Below, piece by piece: positions 35,881 through 43,929 of a stretch of DNA of 64,000 nucleotides. Source of the stretch: Streptomyces sp. NBC_01408 (GTDB taxonomy: Bacteria > Actinomycetota > Actinomycetes > Streptomycetales > Streptomycetaceae); assembly GCF_026340255.1 (NCBI RefSeq), contig NZ_JAPEPJ010000001.1:3031001-3095000 (forward strand), in the 5' to 3' direction. Both the position numbers and the translations under genes were made by a program. Each line of letters opens with the position of its first letter. Position 1 is the first letter of the stretch. Below the pieces are notes generated by a model. It searched no databases. It had not been told where the DNA came from and saw only the letters and a list, made by a program, of their open reading frames with translations.

Positions 35881-36914
35881 TCGGTCAGCGGGTTGAGGAC
35901 CATGGGGGCGATCTTCCCTTCGAGCATCGCGCCGAGACCGAGTACGGCGCACACGTCCGGCCGTTCCGCGATGGCGACGGGCATGCCGGTGGCATCGCGC
36001 AGCATCTGGTCCAGGCCCGGCAGCAGAGCGCTGCCGCCCACCATCATGATCCCCCGGTCCGTCAGGTCCGCCACCAGGTCCGGCGGGCAGTCCCGCAGGA
36101 CCTTGCCGATGCCGTCGAGGACAGCGGTCAGGGGGGTGTGGATCGCGTCCCGTACGGCCGCGGTGTCCACCTGGACGGAGCGGGCCAGTCCGGTGGCCAC
36201 GTCACGGCCGTGGATCAGGGTGGAGGCCGGTCCCTCGGCGGTGATGCCGTTGCCGTGCAGGGCCAGCTGGAGCGGCCGGACGGCCTGGCTGGGAAGCATC
36301 AGCTCGTGCGCGTGGCGCAGGTGCTGGACCACCGCGTGGTCGATGGCCTCGCCGCCGACCGGGATCCGCTCGGCGGTGACGATCGAGCCGAGGGAGAGGA
36401 CGGCCACCTGGGTGGCCGCGGCCCCGCACACCATGATCATGGTCGCGGTCGGCTGCTCCACGGGGAGTCCGCAGCCGACGGCCGCGGCGATCAGGGTGTC
36501 GACCAGTTCGACGCGCCGGGCCCCGAGGCCGACCAGGGTCTCCACGGTCGCCCGCTGGGCGAGGGGGTCCGCGTCGTGCGGGGTGCAGGCGGCGGCCCGC
36601 AGCCGGGGCTTGCGGCGCAGGGCCCGCCGCAGCTTCTCGCCGAGCAGGTGGCGCAGCATCCGCTGGGCCATCTCGATGTCGACGACCGTGCCGCCGGATA
36701 CGGGGCGTACGACCCGGATGTAGTCGGGGGTGCGGCCGGTCATCCGTTCGGCGAAGGTCCCGACGGCGATGAGCGCGCCGGTCCGCGTGTTCACCGCGGC
36801 CACGCTGGGCTCGTCGACGACGAGGCCGGCGCCCTTGACGTACACACGGGTTCTGGCCGCACCCAGGTCGACGGCGACGTGGCAGCGGCGCAACTGCTCA
36901 AGACTGACGGTCAC
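35877..36914 (-). CDS. mbl: MreB-like actin homologue Mbl
   Basis: A 345-residue actin-fold protein of the MreB/Mbl group. Visible are the phosphate-1 loop (HVAVDLGAARTRVYVKG), VGTFAERMTGRTPDYIRVVRP, the phosphate-2-like stretch MIMVCGAAATQVAVLSLGSI and MMVGGSALLPGLDQML. Streptomyces carries MreB plus this divergent Mbl, which acts in spore-wall formation at sporulation septa. Several loop residues depart from classical MreB (VDLGAA instead of IDLGTA), in keeping with Mbl. The GTG at 36914 has GGGAGG eight bases upstream. It is translationally coupled to the downstream GAF kinase. Confidence 0.85.
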   Translation of the reverse strand: MTVSLEQLRRCHVAVDLGAARTRVYVKGAGLVVDEPSVAAVNTRTGALIAVGTFAERMTGRTPDYIRVVRPVSGGTVVDIEMAQRMLRHLLGEKLRRALRRKPRLRAAACTPHDADPLAQRATVETLVGLGARRVELVDTLIAAAVGCGLPVEQPTATMIMVCGAAATQVAVLSLGSIVTAERIPVGGEAIDHAVVQHLRHAHELMLPSQAVRPLQLALHGNGITAEGPASTLIHGRDVATGLARSVQVDTAAVRDAIHTPLTAVLDGIGKVLRDCPPDLVADLTDRGIMMVGGSALLPGLDQMLRDATGMPVAIAERPDVCAVLGLGAMLEGKIAPMVLNPLTE

Positions 36915-37124
36915 GGCAGATCCTCCCGAGAGCGCTGACGCAAGGGGACCGGCGGAATGCCGGTCGCTTTCCATATCATCTCGGACATTTGGCCCTTACC
37001 GCCCGTTGGGTTGCTCCGGCCGGGGGTGCGTCACGCCTGCATGGGGGTGGATTTCTGTACCGACAGGCAGCACCATGCGCGCACCGCACGCGCTACTCAC
37101 GCGTAACAAGGTAAAGGGGACCCG

Positions 37125-37835
37125 ATGCTGACGGCCCGCCAGAGACTGCTGGCATTCCTGACACTCTGCCTGGCGCTGCTGGCGCCCGTCCCTTCCCATG
37201 CCGCCGACCGGGTCACCGCTCCCGCCTCCGGCCGGGCGGCGCCGCGCAGTCCGGTGGTCTTCGTCCACGGTTACAACGCCGACCCGGGCGTCTGGGGAGC
37301 CCTGCGCGAGGACCTGCGCGCCGCCGGGTACGCCGACTCGGAACTCTTCTCCTGGGGTTACGACACCCACCAGTCGGTCAACGAGGTGCTCGCCGGACGG
37401 CTCGCCGCGTACGTCGACCAGGTCCGCCGGGAGACCGGCGCCGCGAAGGTCGACGTCGTCGGCCACTCCTTCGGCTCGCTCGTCAGCCGCTGGTACGTGA
37501 AGTTCGGCGGCGGCGCGGCCGTCGTGGACCACTGGGTCTCGCTGGCCGGGCCCAACCGGGGCACCTCCACCGCCTGGGCCTGCGCCCTGTGGGACCAGGC
37601 GTGCCGGGACATGACCCCCGGTTCGTACGTGGTGAAGAACCTGAATTCCGGGGACGAGACCCCGGGCGCCGTGAAGTACGCGACCTTCTGGTCGAACTGC
37701 GACGAGGTGGTCAACCCGGACGACAGCGTCCCGCTGACCGGAGCCGCCAACACGCCGGTCGGCTGCCTGACCCACAACGACCTGCTCGGCGACGACGGCA
37801 CCTCGGCCGGCGTACGGGCCTTCCTCGCTTCCTAG
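37125..37835 (+). CDS. Secreted lipase/esterase, alpha/beta hydrolase
   Basis: A 236-residue secreted hydrolase. A signal peptide (LLAFLTLCLALLAPVPSHA) is followed by VVFVHGYNADPGVWG (oxyanion loop) and the nucleophile elbow VDVVGHSFGSLVSRWY. Candidate acid and histidine are in NPDDSVPL and CLTHNDLL. It belongs to the bacterial triacylglycerol-lipase group (class I.7/lipase 2-like). The ATG at 37125 is preceded by AAAGGGGA. Its stop TAG overlaps the stop of the convergent gene within a single CTAG. Confidence 0.9.
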   Translation: MLTARQRLLAFLTLCLALLAPVPSHAADRVTAPASGRAAPRSPVVFVHGYNADPGVWGALREDLRAAGYADSELFSWGYDTHQSVNEVLAGRLAAYVDQVRRETGAAKVDVVGHSFGSLVSRWYVKFGGGAAVVDHWVSLAGPNRGTSTAWACALWDQACRDMTPGSYVVKNLNSGDETPGAVKYATFWSNCDEVVNPDDSVPLTGAANTPVGCLTHNDLLGDDGTSAGVRAFLAS

Positions 37836-38425
37836 TGCTGTGCCCCGTCCGCGGGCGACACCCGCTGGAGCAGGCCGTACGTGAACTCCGCCACGTACGG
37901 CCGCCCCCGCGCGGCGAAGGCCAGGCGCCAGCGGGTCGGCGCGGTGCCCTCCATCGGCACCGCCGGGGCGAAGGCCCGCGCCACCTCGTCCACCGTCGCC
38001 GACCAGGGGCGCAGATCCTCCGGCGACTCCAGTACGGGCCCCCGCGCGCCCGGGGCCCGTACCAGCCACTCGTTCCACACCGCCCCGTCCGGCGCGGCCA
38101 GCACCTCGAAGCGCAGGTCCGGCCAGAGCGGCACCGGCCACAGCAGGGCCTGGCACTCCAGGTCGCCGATCCTGCGGGCCTCGGCGGATTCCGGCGGGCC
38201 GAGCACCGAGCGGTAGCGGGCGAGGGCCCCGCGCGCCCGGGGCGACCGGACCATGGCCTGCCAGCGCTTGTTGGCCTCCCGCTGTTCGGCGAGCGAGGCG
38301 CCCAGCCGGTGGCGGGCCCGGTCGGCGAGGTCGGGCTGGAAGTCCGCCATCCGCCGGAGCAGCACCAGCTGGAAGGCGGCCGGCCCGAAGGCTCCACGGG
38401 CGCCCGGAGTCGGGTTCGCTGTCAT
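37832..38425 (-). CDS. Hypothetical protein, conserved-looking
   Basis: A 197-residue soluble protein starting at the ATG at 38425 (MTANPTPGARGAFGPAAF). It is rich in arginine and tryptophan, with WQAMVRSPRARGALARYRSV and DLECQALLWPVPLWPDLRFE as distinctive stretches. I recognise no family or catalytic motif and see no membrane segment. Codon bias is normal. It ends in the sequence encoding GAQH followed by TAG, the CTAG shared with the lipase gene, and stands divergent from the zinc-ribbon gene. Confidence 0.7.
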   Translation of the reverse strand: MTANPTPGARGAFGPAAFQLVLLRRMADFQPDLADRARHRLGASLAEQREANKRWQAMVRSPRARGALARYRSVLGPPESAEARRIGDLECQALLWPVPLWPDLRFEVLAAPDGAVWNEWLVRAPGARGPVLESPEDLRPWSATVDEVARAFAPAVPMEGTAPTRWRLAFAARGRPYVAEFTYGLLQRVSPADGAQH

Positions 38426-38503
38426 GGCGGCAACGATTCCACACAGGATCCTTACGTTCCCGGGATCCGGATGTTGCCGGGGACCACGTAGCCTGCGGGC
38501 GCC

Positions 38504-39262
38504 ATGAACTACTGCCCCGCCTGCCGGAGGCACCTCAACGGCGCGCTCGCGTGCGCCGGGTGCGGAACCCCGGCCCAGTACCTGATGCCCGCCGCCCCGA
38601 CCGCGCCGGACGTGCCCGCCGCGCCCTACGCCGCGGAGGGCGCCTCCGCGCAGCCCTCCACGCTGGCCGACGTGTACGCCGACTCGCTCGTCGTGCTGTC
38701 CGGGCCGGCCGAGGGCCGGTCCGGCGCCCGCCGCCGGGCCACGCACCGCAGGCGGCGCCGGACGGTGCTGACCGTCGGGCTCGGGCTCGTGCTCGCGACC
38801 GGCGGCACGCTGGCGGCCGCGCGGATGGCCGCGGACGGGGAGCGCAGCGACCGGGCCGCCACGGTGGTGCTGACCGATGACGCCGCGCCGCAGAAACCCG
38901 TCCCGGCGCCGGACGCCCCGACGGGCGCGGTGCCCTCGGCCAAGGGGGCCGGGAAGGCCTCCGGCGCCGCCGCCAAATCGAGCGCGGGGGCCACGAAGAC
39001 GGCCGCCGGGCCGGGGACCGCCTCCCCGGGCGTCACGCAGCAGGGGCCGACCTCCGCCGCGCCCGCTCCGGCCACCTCGGGGCCGGCGTCCGGGACGCCC
39101 GTACCGGGCGGCACCGCGGCTCCGACCGGTACGGGCAAGCCCAAGCCCGGCAGCACCGCGAGCCCGACGGGGACGTCGGTGGCGCCGCCTCCGGCGCCGT
39201 CCCCCTCCCCGTCCCCGACGAAGTCGTGCTCGTTCTGGGACTCCCTCTTCGGCGGCTGTTAG
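38504..39262 (+). CDS. Zinc-ribbon, single-pass membrane protein with a long Pro/Ala/Thr-rich exterior
   Basis: A 252-residue protein with four parts. Residues 1-25 form a small zinc ribbon (CPACRRHLNG and CAGCG). A basic stretch (RRRATHRRRRRTV) precedes one membrane helix (VGLGLVLATGGTLAAA, about 88-103). About 130 residues of low-complexity Ala/Pro/Thr/Gly/Ser follow outside, and the C-terminus is SCSFWDSLFGGC, whose two cysteines could form a disulfide. The layout (cytoplasmic zinc ribbon, extracytoplasmic flexible tail) suggests envelope sensing or scaffolding, but I know no defined function. The ATG at 38504 has no ribosome site and may be leaderless. Confidence 0.75.
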   Translation: MNYCPACRRHLNGALACAGCGTPAQYLMPAAPTAPDVPAAPYAAEGASAQPSTLADVYADSLVVLSGPAEGRSGARRRATHRRRRRTVLTVGLGLVLATGGTLAAARMAADGERSDRAATVVLTDDAAPQKPVPAPDAPTGAVPSAKGAGKASGAAAKSSAGATKTAAGPGTASPGVTQQGPTSAAPAPATSGPASGTPVPGGTAAPTGTGKPKPGSTASPTGTSVAPPPAPSPSPSPTKSCSFWDSLFGGC

Positions 39263-39274
39263 CGACCGGCGGGC

Positions 39275-39697
39275 TCAGCCCAGCATCCGCTTGAGCAGGT
39301 CCCTCAGCACCGCCCGCTCGGCCGTGGACAGACCGGCCAGCGGCTCGCGCGCGAAGTCCAGCGACTCCCGCAGCCGGTCCGCGGTCTGCAGGCCCTCGTC
39401 GGTGGGGGCGGCCAGCTTCACCCGGCGGTCGGCCGGGTCGGGGCGGCGCTCGACCAGGCCGCGCGTCTCCAGCCGGTCGATGATGCCGGTGATGTTGGAG
39501 GGCTCGCACTTCAGCTTCTGCGCGATGCGGCGCATCGGCAGCGGCTCCAGGGAGAGCAGTCCGAGCACGCGGGCCTGGGCGCCGGTGAGCTGATGGCGGG
39601 CGGCGGCGTGCTCGTACTCCTCGTGGTAGCGGGCCACGACGTCGCCGATGAGTTCGACGACCTCAAGGGTCACTGGGTCTGCGCGACGACTGGGCAT
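39275..39697 (-). CDS. MarR family transcriptional regulator
   Basis: A 140-residue winged-helix regulator. The recognition region is MRRIAQKLKCEPSNITGIID and the wing is RLETRGLVERRPDPADRRVK, both typical of MarR. The conserved reactive cysteine of OhrR (near residue 15) is absent, so it is not a classical OhrR despite the nearby Ohr-type gene. The ATG at 39697 is divergent from the MDR oxidoreductase, with a 109-bp shared region carrying an inverted repeat. Confidence 0.88.
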   Translation of the reverse strand: MPSRRADPVTLEVVELIGDVVARYHEEYEHAAARHQLTGAQARVLGLLSLEPLPMRRIAQKLKCEPSNITGIIDRLETRGLVERRPDPADRRVKLAAPTDEGLQTADRLRESLDFAREPLAGLSTAERAVLRDLLKRMLG

Positions 39698-39751
39698 GGA
39701 TCCAGCGTACCCATTTACTTGACAACATGAAATATCCAGGCGCATGGTTGT

Positions 39752-39764
39752 TTCACCTAGTGAA
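39752..39764. promoter_or_regulatory. Candidate MarR operator
   Basis: A perfect inverted repeat, TTCAC-CTA-GTGAA, lies in the divergent region between the MarR gene and the MDR reductase. A TTGACA hexamer at 39719-39724 could be the -35 of the rightward promoter, though no good -10 is seen at the right distance. MarR binding here is inference from position. Confidence 0.5.
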
Positions 39765-39806
39765 GCACTTTTCGGTGAATCACCGCCTTTCCCTCAGGAG
39801 CGCCGC

Positions 39807-40829
39807 ATGTCCGAGATCCCTGCCGTCAGCCGCGAGTGGCACCTCGTCCGCCGTCCGCAGGGCTGGCCCGTCGCCGAGGACTTCGCCCTGCGCGAGGTGC
39901 CCGTCTCCGCCGAGCCCGCCCCCGGCCGGATCCTCGTACGCAACCTCCACATGTCCGTGGACCCGTACATGCGCGGCCGGATGAACGACGTGAAGTCGTA
40001 CATCCCGCCCTTCCAGCTGGACCAGCCGATGGACGGCGGCGCGGTCGGTGAGGTCGTGGCCTCCGCCGACGAGCGCTTCGCGGTCGGCGACCACGTCCTG
40101 CACGGCCTGGGCTGGCGTGAGTACGCGGAGCTGGACGCCAAGCACGCCACCAAGGTCGACGGCGCCCTCGCCCCGCTCTCCACCTACCTCGGCGTCCTCG
40201 GCATGCCCGGCCTGACCGCCTACGCGGGGCTCTTCGAGGTCGCTTCCTTCAAGGAGGGCGACGCCGTCTTCGTCTCCGGCGCGGCCGGTGCGGTCGGCGG
40301 CCTCGTCGGCCAGTTCGCCAAGATCAAGGGCGCCTCCCGGGTGATCGGCTCCGCCGGCTCGGACGAGAAGGTGACGCTGCTCACAGAGAAGTACGGCTTC
40401 GACGCGGCCTTCAACTACAAGAACGGCCCCGTCGGCCAGCAGCTGAGGGACGCCGCCCCCGAGGGCATCGACGTCTACTTCGACAACGTCGGCGGGGACC
40501 ACCTGGAGGCCGCCATCTCCTCCCTGAACGTGAACGGCCGGGCCACCCTCTGCGGTGCGATCGCCCACTACAACGACACCGAGGCCGCCCCCGGTCCGCG
40601 CAACCTGATGCAGGTCATCGGCAAGCGGCTGCGCCTCCAGGGCATCCTGGTCAACGACCACGCCGGACTCCAGCCGCAGTTCGTCCAGGACGTCGCCGGA
40701 TGGCTGCGTTCCGGTGAGCTCCGGTACGACGAGACGGTCGTCGAGGGCGTCGAGAACGCGACCTCCGCCTTCCTCGGCATGCTGCGCGGCGAGAACACCG
40801 GAAAGATGATCGTTTCTTTCACCGGCTAG
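39807..40829 (+). CDS. NADP-dependent MDR oxidoreductase (curcumin/alkenal reductase-like)
   Basis: A 340-residue zinc-free medium-chain reductase. Diagnostic stretches are NLHMSVDPYMRGRMNDVKSY and GDAVFVSGAAGAVGGLVGQF (NADP fold), followed by YFDNVGGDHLEAAISSLN and the QGILVNDH segment. This is the leukotriene B4 12-hydroxydehydrogenase/CurA type, which reduces the double bond of alpha,beta-unsaturated ketones and aldehydes with NADPH. The ATG follows CAGGAG. Divergent MarR control and the Ohr-type gene downstream suggest electrophile or peroxide defence. Confidence 0.92.
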   Translation: MSEIPAVSREWHLVRRPQGWPVAEDFALREVPVSAEPAPGRILVRNLHMSVDPYMRGRMNDVKSYIPPFQLDQPMDGGAVGEVVASADERFAVGDHVLHGLGWREYAELDAKHATKVDGALAPLSTYLGVLGMPGLTAYAGLFEVASFKEGDAVFVSGAAGAVGGLVGQFAKIKGASRVIGSAGSDEKVTLLTEKYGFDAAFNYKNGPVGQQLRDAAPEGIDVYFDNVGGDHLEAAISSLNVNGRATLCGAIAHYNDTEAAPGPRNLMQVIGKRLRLQGILVNDHAGLQPQFVQDVAGWLRSGELRYDETVVEGVENATSAFLGMLRGENTGKMIVSFTG

Positions 40830-40894
40830 GCTCACCCCACACCGCTGCGGTCGTGGGCGCGAGTCGCGGCGATTCACCAGGAGGATCTTCTTAC

Positions 40895-41317
40895 ATGTCC
40901 ATCCAGTACTCCGACGTCGCGTACACCGCTGTAGCCACCGCCGAGAACGGCCGTGACGGCCGCGTCGCCACCAACGACGGCCAGCTCGACGTCGTCGTGA
41001 ACCCGCCGAAGGAGCTCGGTGGCAGCGGCGCCGGCACCAACCCGGAGCAGCTGTTCGCCGCCGGCTACAGCGCCTGCTTCCAGGGCGCCCTGGGTGTCGT
41101 CGCCAAGAACGAGAACGCCGACATCTCCGGCTCCACCGTCACCGCCGAGGTCGGCATAGGCAAGAACGACGAGGGCTTCGGCCTGATCGTCAAGATCTCC
41201 GCCGTGATCCCGAACGTGGACGCCGCCACCGCCAAGGACCTCATCGAGAAGGCCCACCAGGTCTGCCCGTACTCCAAGGCCACCCGCGGCAACATCACCG
41301 TCGAGCTCGCCGTCTGA
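40895..41317 (+). CDS. Organic hydroperoxide resistance protein, Ohr/OsmC family
   Basis: A 140-residue Ohr-type peroxidase. Both redox cysteines are present, in AAGYSACFQGAL and VCPYSKATRGN, and the substrate arginine is probably in DGRVATNDGQLDV. It reduces organic hydroperoxides using lipoylated proteins. The ATG at 40895 is preceded by AGGAGGAT, and the gene starts 65 bp after the MDR reductase, so the two may be read together. A strong terminator follows. Confidence 0.92.
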   Translation: MSIQYSDVAYTAVATAENGRDGRVATNDGQLDVVVNPPKELGGSGAGTNPEQLFAAGYSACFQGALGVVAKNENADISGSTVTAEVGIGKNDEGFGLIVKISAVIPNVDAATAKDLIEKAHQVCPYSKATRGNITVELAV

Positions 41318-41332
41318 CCGGCACCGCTCGCT

Positions 41333-41365
41333 GAAGGCCGCACCCCGCAATGGGGTGCGGCCTTC
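41333..41365 (+). terminator. Hairpin terminator after the Ohr gene
   Basis: A perfect 14-bp stem, GAAGGCCGCACCCC with GGGGTGCGGCCTTC, around GCAAT, starting 15 bases after the stop codon. There is no T run, as is common in Streptomyces. Downstream lie two near-copies of GGGGGTGTGTCCAGG before the next gene. Confidence 0.85.
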
Positions 41366-41459
41366 GCCGTAGGGGGGTGTGTCCAGGCCCCGCTACGGGG
41401 GTGTGCCCAGGACCCCCTACGCCCTCGGGGATCCGGCACCCACCCCCTAAACTGGCCAC

Positions 41460-42395
41460 ATGAGTGATCTTGCGGGGGGCTTCCGGTATCTGCTGGCCGG
41501 ACAGCGTTGGGTTTTCGGGCACGGCCGCTGGCTGGGATTCGGGCTGCTGCCCGGGCTGGTGACCCTCGTCCTCTACGCCGGCGCGCTGATCGGGCTCGGC
41601 TCCGGCGCCGACGACCTGACCGCCTGGGCCACCCCCTTCGCCGACGACTGGTCCTCGCCGTGGCTCGGACTCTTCCGCGGCTTCCTGACCGCGCTGGTCT
41701 TCTGCCTCGGGCTCTTCATCGCGGTGATCACCTTCACCGCCGTGACCCTGCTGATCGGCCAGCCGTTCTACGAGTCCCTCTCGGAGGCGGTCGACCGCAG
41801 CGAGGGCGGCGAGGTCCCCGAGTCCGGGCTCTCCCTCTGGCAGGAGCTGTGGATCTCCGCACGGGACAGCGTGAAGGTGCTCGGCCGGGTCCTGCTCTAC
41901 GGGATCCTGCTCTTCGCCCTGGGCTTCATTCCGGTGATCGGGCAGACCGTGGTCCCGGCGATCGGGTTCTGCGTCTCCGGCTACTTCCTGACCCACGAGC
42001 TCACCTCCGTCGCCCTCCAGCGGCGCCGGGTGGAGCTGGCCGACCGGCTGGCGCTGCTGCGGTCGCGGCGGATGCTGGTGCTCGGCTTCGGAGTGCCGCT
42101 GGTGCTGGCCTTCGTGGTGCCCTTCGTCGCGGTGTTCCTGATGCCGGGCGCGGTGGCCGGCGCCACGCTGATGGCGCGGGCCCTGCTGCCGGCCGACGCA
42201 CCGCGGGAGCGGCCGGACCAGGCGGCCCCCGGGAACCACGCGGGCGATGCGAACCAGGCACAGTGGGCCGGCCACACGAACCACGCGGACCACACGGGTC
42301 ACGCCGGACCGCAGCAGGCCGGCGCACCGGCACCGGGATCACCCCAGGCTCAGGGCCAGGCCAAGGGCTTCGGTCCGCCGCCGCCCGGTTTCTAG
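41460..42395 (+). CDS. EI24/CysZ-like membrane protein with a histidine-rich tail
   Basis: A 311-residue protein. The first 240 residues form an EI24-domain membrane protein with four or more long hydrophobic segments (WLGFGLLPGLVTLVLYAGAL, VFCLGLFIAVITFTAVTLLI, LLFALGFIPVIGQTVVPAIG, MLVLGFGVPLVLAFVVPFVA). Relatives include the sulfate permease CysZ; transport here is unproven. The tail (about 240-311) is low complexity with alternating His/Ala/Asn (GHTNHADHTGHAGP) and ends FGPPPPGF. The start ATG at 41460 has TAAACT about seven bases upstream, so the mRNA may be leaderless. Confidence 0.85.
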   Translation: MSDLAGGFRYLLAGQRWVFGHGRWLGFGLLPGLVTLVLYAGALIGLGSGADDLTAWATPFADDWSSPWLGLFRGFLTALVFCLGLFIAVITFTAVTLLIGQPFYESLSEAVDRSEGGEVPESGLSLWQELWISARDSVKVLGRVLLYGILLFALGFIPVIGQTVVPAIGFCVSGYFLTHELTSVALQRRRVELADRLALLRSRRMLVLGFGVPLVLAFVVPFVAVFLMPGAVAGATLMARALLPADAPRERPDQAAPGNHAGDANQAQWAGHTNHADHTGHAGPQQAGAPAPGSPQAQGQAKGFGPPPPGF

Positions 42396-42445
42396 TGCTG
42401 TGGCCGGAAAGGTTCACCGGCAAACCTTTCCGGCCACAGCACTAG
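42392..42445. repeat. CTAG-flanked palindromic element/bidirectional terminator
   Basis: A 54-bp palindrome: CTAG, TGCTGTGGCCGGAAAGGTT, an 8-base centre, the exact complement of that 19-mer, and CTAG again. Each CTAG provides the TAG stop of one of the two convergent genes. It would fold into a stable hairpin on either strand. The outer sequence CTAGTGCTGTG recurs at 37832, and its complement ends at 32513. Confidence 0.85.
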
Positions 42446-43374
42446 CTGACCGCCCCGGCCCCGGCCCCGGCCCGCAGCAGCGTGATGGCGCCGGCCGTGT
42501 CCTCGCCGCCGTGCGCGGCGGGGCCGGCGGTCAGCCGGCGCCGCATCAGCTCCAGGTACGGGGAGATCAGCTCCGTGCTGACCCCCTGCTCCTCGGCGGT
42601 GCGCAGCAGGGTGCCGCTCGCGGCGACCTGCATGGCCAGACTGGACACGACCCCGCTGGTGAAGTCCCGCGAGGTCAGCCGCTCCGCGGCGTTGCCGACG
42701 AAGAAGCCCATCGCGCCGAGCCACTCGGACAGCAGCGGGGACAGGTCCTTCGGGGCGATGCCCTCGCCCTCGATCAGCGCGTAGGCGTGCGAGATCCCGG
42801 CGAAGAGCCCGTACATCGCACTCAGCAGCGCCACGTCGTGCAGGGCCGCGTACCCCGGGTTCTCGCCGACGAAGCGGGCCCCGGCCGGGACCTGGAGCGT
42901 GGTCCGATGGGTGTCGAAGAGTGCGCGCGAGCCGCTGTAGAAGACGTAGCCCCCGGCCTCCGGGATCCCGATCATCGTCGGCGTGGCCATGATCCCGCCG
43001 TCCACGAACCGGGCGCCGCGCGCCTCGGCCCAGGCGGCCCGCGCACGGCCCTCGGCCGGGGTGCCGGTGGTGAGGTTGACCAGGTCCTTGCCGGTCAGGT
43101 CGACGCCCTCCAGGGCCGCGTCGACGGAGGAGTCGTCCAGCAGGCACAGCACGACGAGCCGGCCGGCGGCCACCGCCTCGGCGGGGCTCGCTGCGGCGAC
43201 GGCACCCTCCGCGACCAGGGCCTCGGCCTTGGCGGCGGTGCGGTTCCAGACGGTGAGGGGGTGCCCGGCGGCGAGCCAGGTGCGGGCGAGGGCCGTGCCC
43301 ATGTCGCCGAGGCCGAGCAGGGTGAGCGGGGCGGAAGGGGTGGCGAGCGGGTTCTGCGTCGTGTTGTCGGTCAT
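42442..43374 (-). CDS. NAD(P)-dependent oxidoreductase, imine reductase-like
   Basis: A 310-residue beta-hydroxyacid dehydrogenase-fold protein. The N-terminal TLLGLGDMGTALARTWLAAG followed by LTVWNRTAAKAEAL is the cofactor signature shared by bacterial imine reductases. LVNLTTGTPAEGRA and RFVDGGIMATPTMIG complete the active-site region. The usual catalytic lysine of 3-hydroxyisobutyrate dehydrogenases is not evident, in keeping with imine reductases. The natural substrate is unknown. The ATG at 43374 faces the divergent HxlR regulator 97 bp away. Confidence 0.85.
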   Translation of the reverse strand: MTDNTTQNPLATPSAPLTLLGLGDMGTALARTWLAAGHPLTVWNRTAAKAEALVAEGAVAAASPAEAVAAGRLVVLCLLDDSSVDAALEGVDLTGKDLVNLTTGTPAEGRARAAWAEARGARFVDGGIMATPTMIGIPEAGGYVFYSGSRALFDTHRTTLQVPAGARFVGENPGYAALHDVALLSAMYGLFAGISHAYALIEGEGIAPKDLSPLLSEWLGAMGFFVGNAAERLTSRDFTSGVVSSLAMQVAASGTLLRTAEEQGVSTELISPYLELMRRRLTAGPAAHGGEDTAGAITLLRAGAGAGAVS

Positions 43375-43470
43375 GACGTTTAGCCTGGTGGAAGGCCATG
43401 AGTCACTCAAGTACGCACCTTGGAGTGGGTGGTTACCCCGAGGTGAGCGAGCAGGTGGGAGGTGTGCGCG

Positions 43471-43929
43471 GTGTCCGTGACACGAAGGCCCGGTGCGGAC
43501 CACTGCGGGATCGCCGCGGCGATGTCCGTGATCGACGGCAAGTGGAAGGTGTCGCTCCTGTGGGAGCTGGAGCAGTGCCCGCGCCGCTTCGGTGAACTGC
43601 GCAGGCTGGTGCCGGGGGTCTCGGAGAAGGTGCTCGCCGCGCAGCTGCGCGAGCTGGAGACGGACGGCATCGTGCACCGCGAGGTGTACGACGAGGTCCC
43701 GCCGCGCGTCGAGTACTCCCTGACCCCCCTGGGCCAGGGCCTGAACACGGCCCTGGAGGCCCTGGGGGAGTGGGGCGCCGAGTACCTCCTGCCGGACCCG
43801 GCTCAGGCAGCGGTGGGGCGGGGCTCCACCCAGAGCGCCTCCCCGACGGCGCAGAGCTCGCCCGCCGAAGTGGCCAGCGCCGTGCCCACGGTGTACTTGC
43901 GGCCCGAGGCCGTCAGCAGCCAGGCGTAG
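43471..43929 (+). CDS. HxlR family transcriptional regulator
   Basis: A 152-residue winged-helix regulator with the HxlR core: CGIAAAMSVIDGKWKVSLLW, RFGELRRLVPGVSEKVL and VPPRVEYSLTPLGQGL. Family members usually end soon after the helix ALEALGEWGAEYL. Here about 40 extra residues follow, and they are encoded antisense to the end of the convergent hotdog gene. The GTG at 43471 has GGGAGG eight bases upstream. It probably represses or activates the divergent imine-reductase-like gene. Confidence 0.85.
   Translation: MSVTRRPGADHCGIAAAMSVIDGKWKVSLLWELEQCPRRFGELRRLVPGVSEKVLAAQLRELETDGIVHREVYDEVPPRVEYSLTPLGQGLNTALEALGEWGAEYLLPDPAQAAVGRGSTQSASPTAQSSPAEVASAVPTVYLRPEAVSSQA

Noticed and set aside
39275..41317. 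A classical OhrR-Ohr pair
   Set aside because: The MarR protein lacks the N-terminal reactive cysteine of OhrR, and the gene next to it is an MDR reductase rather than ohr itself.
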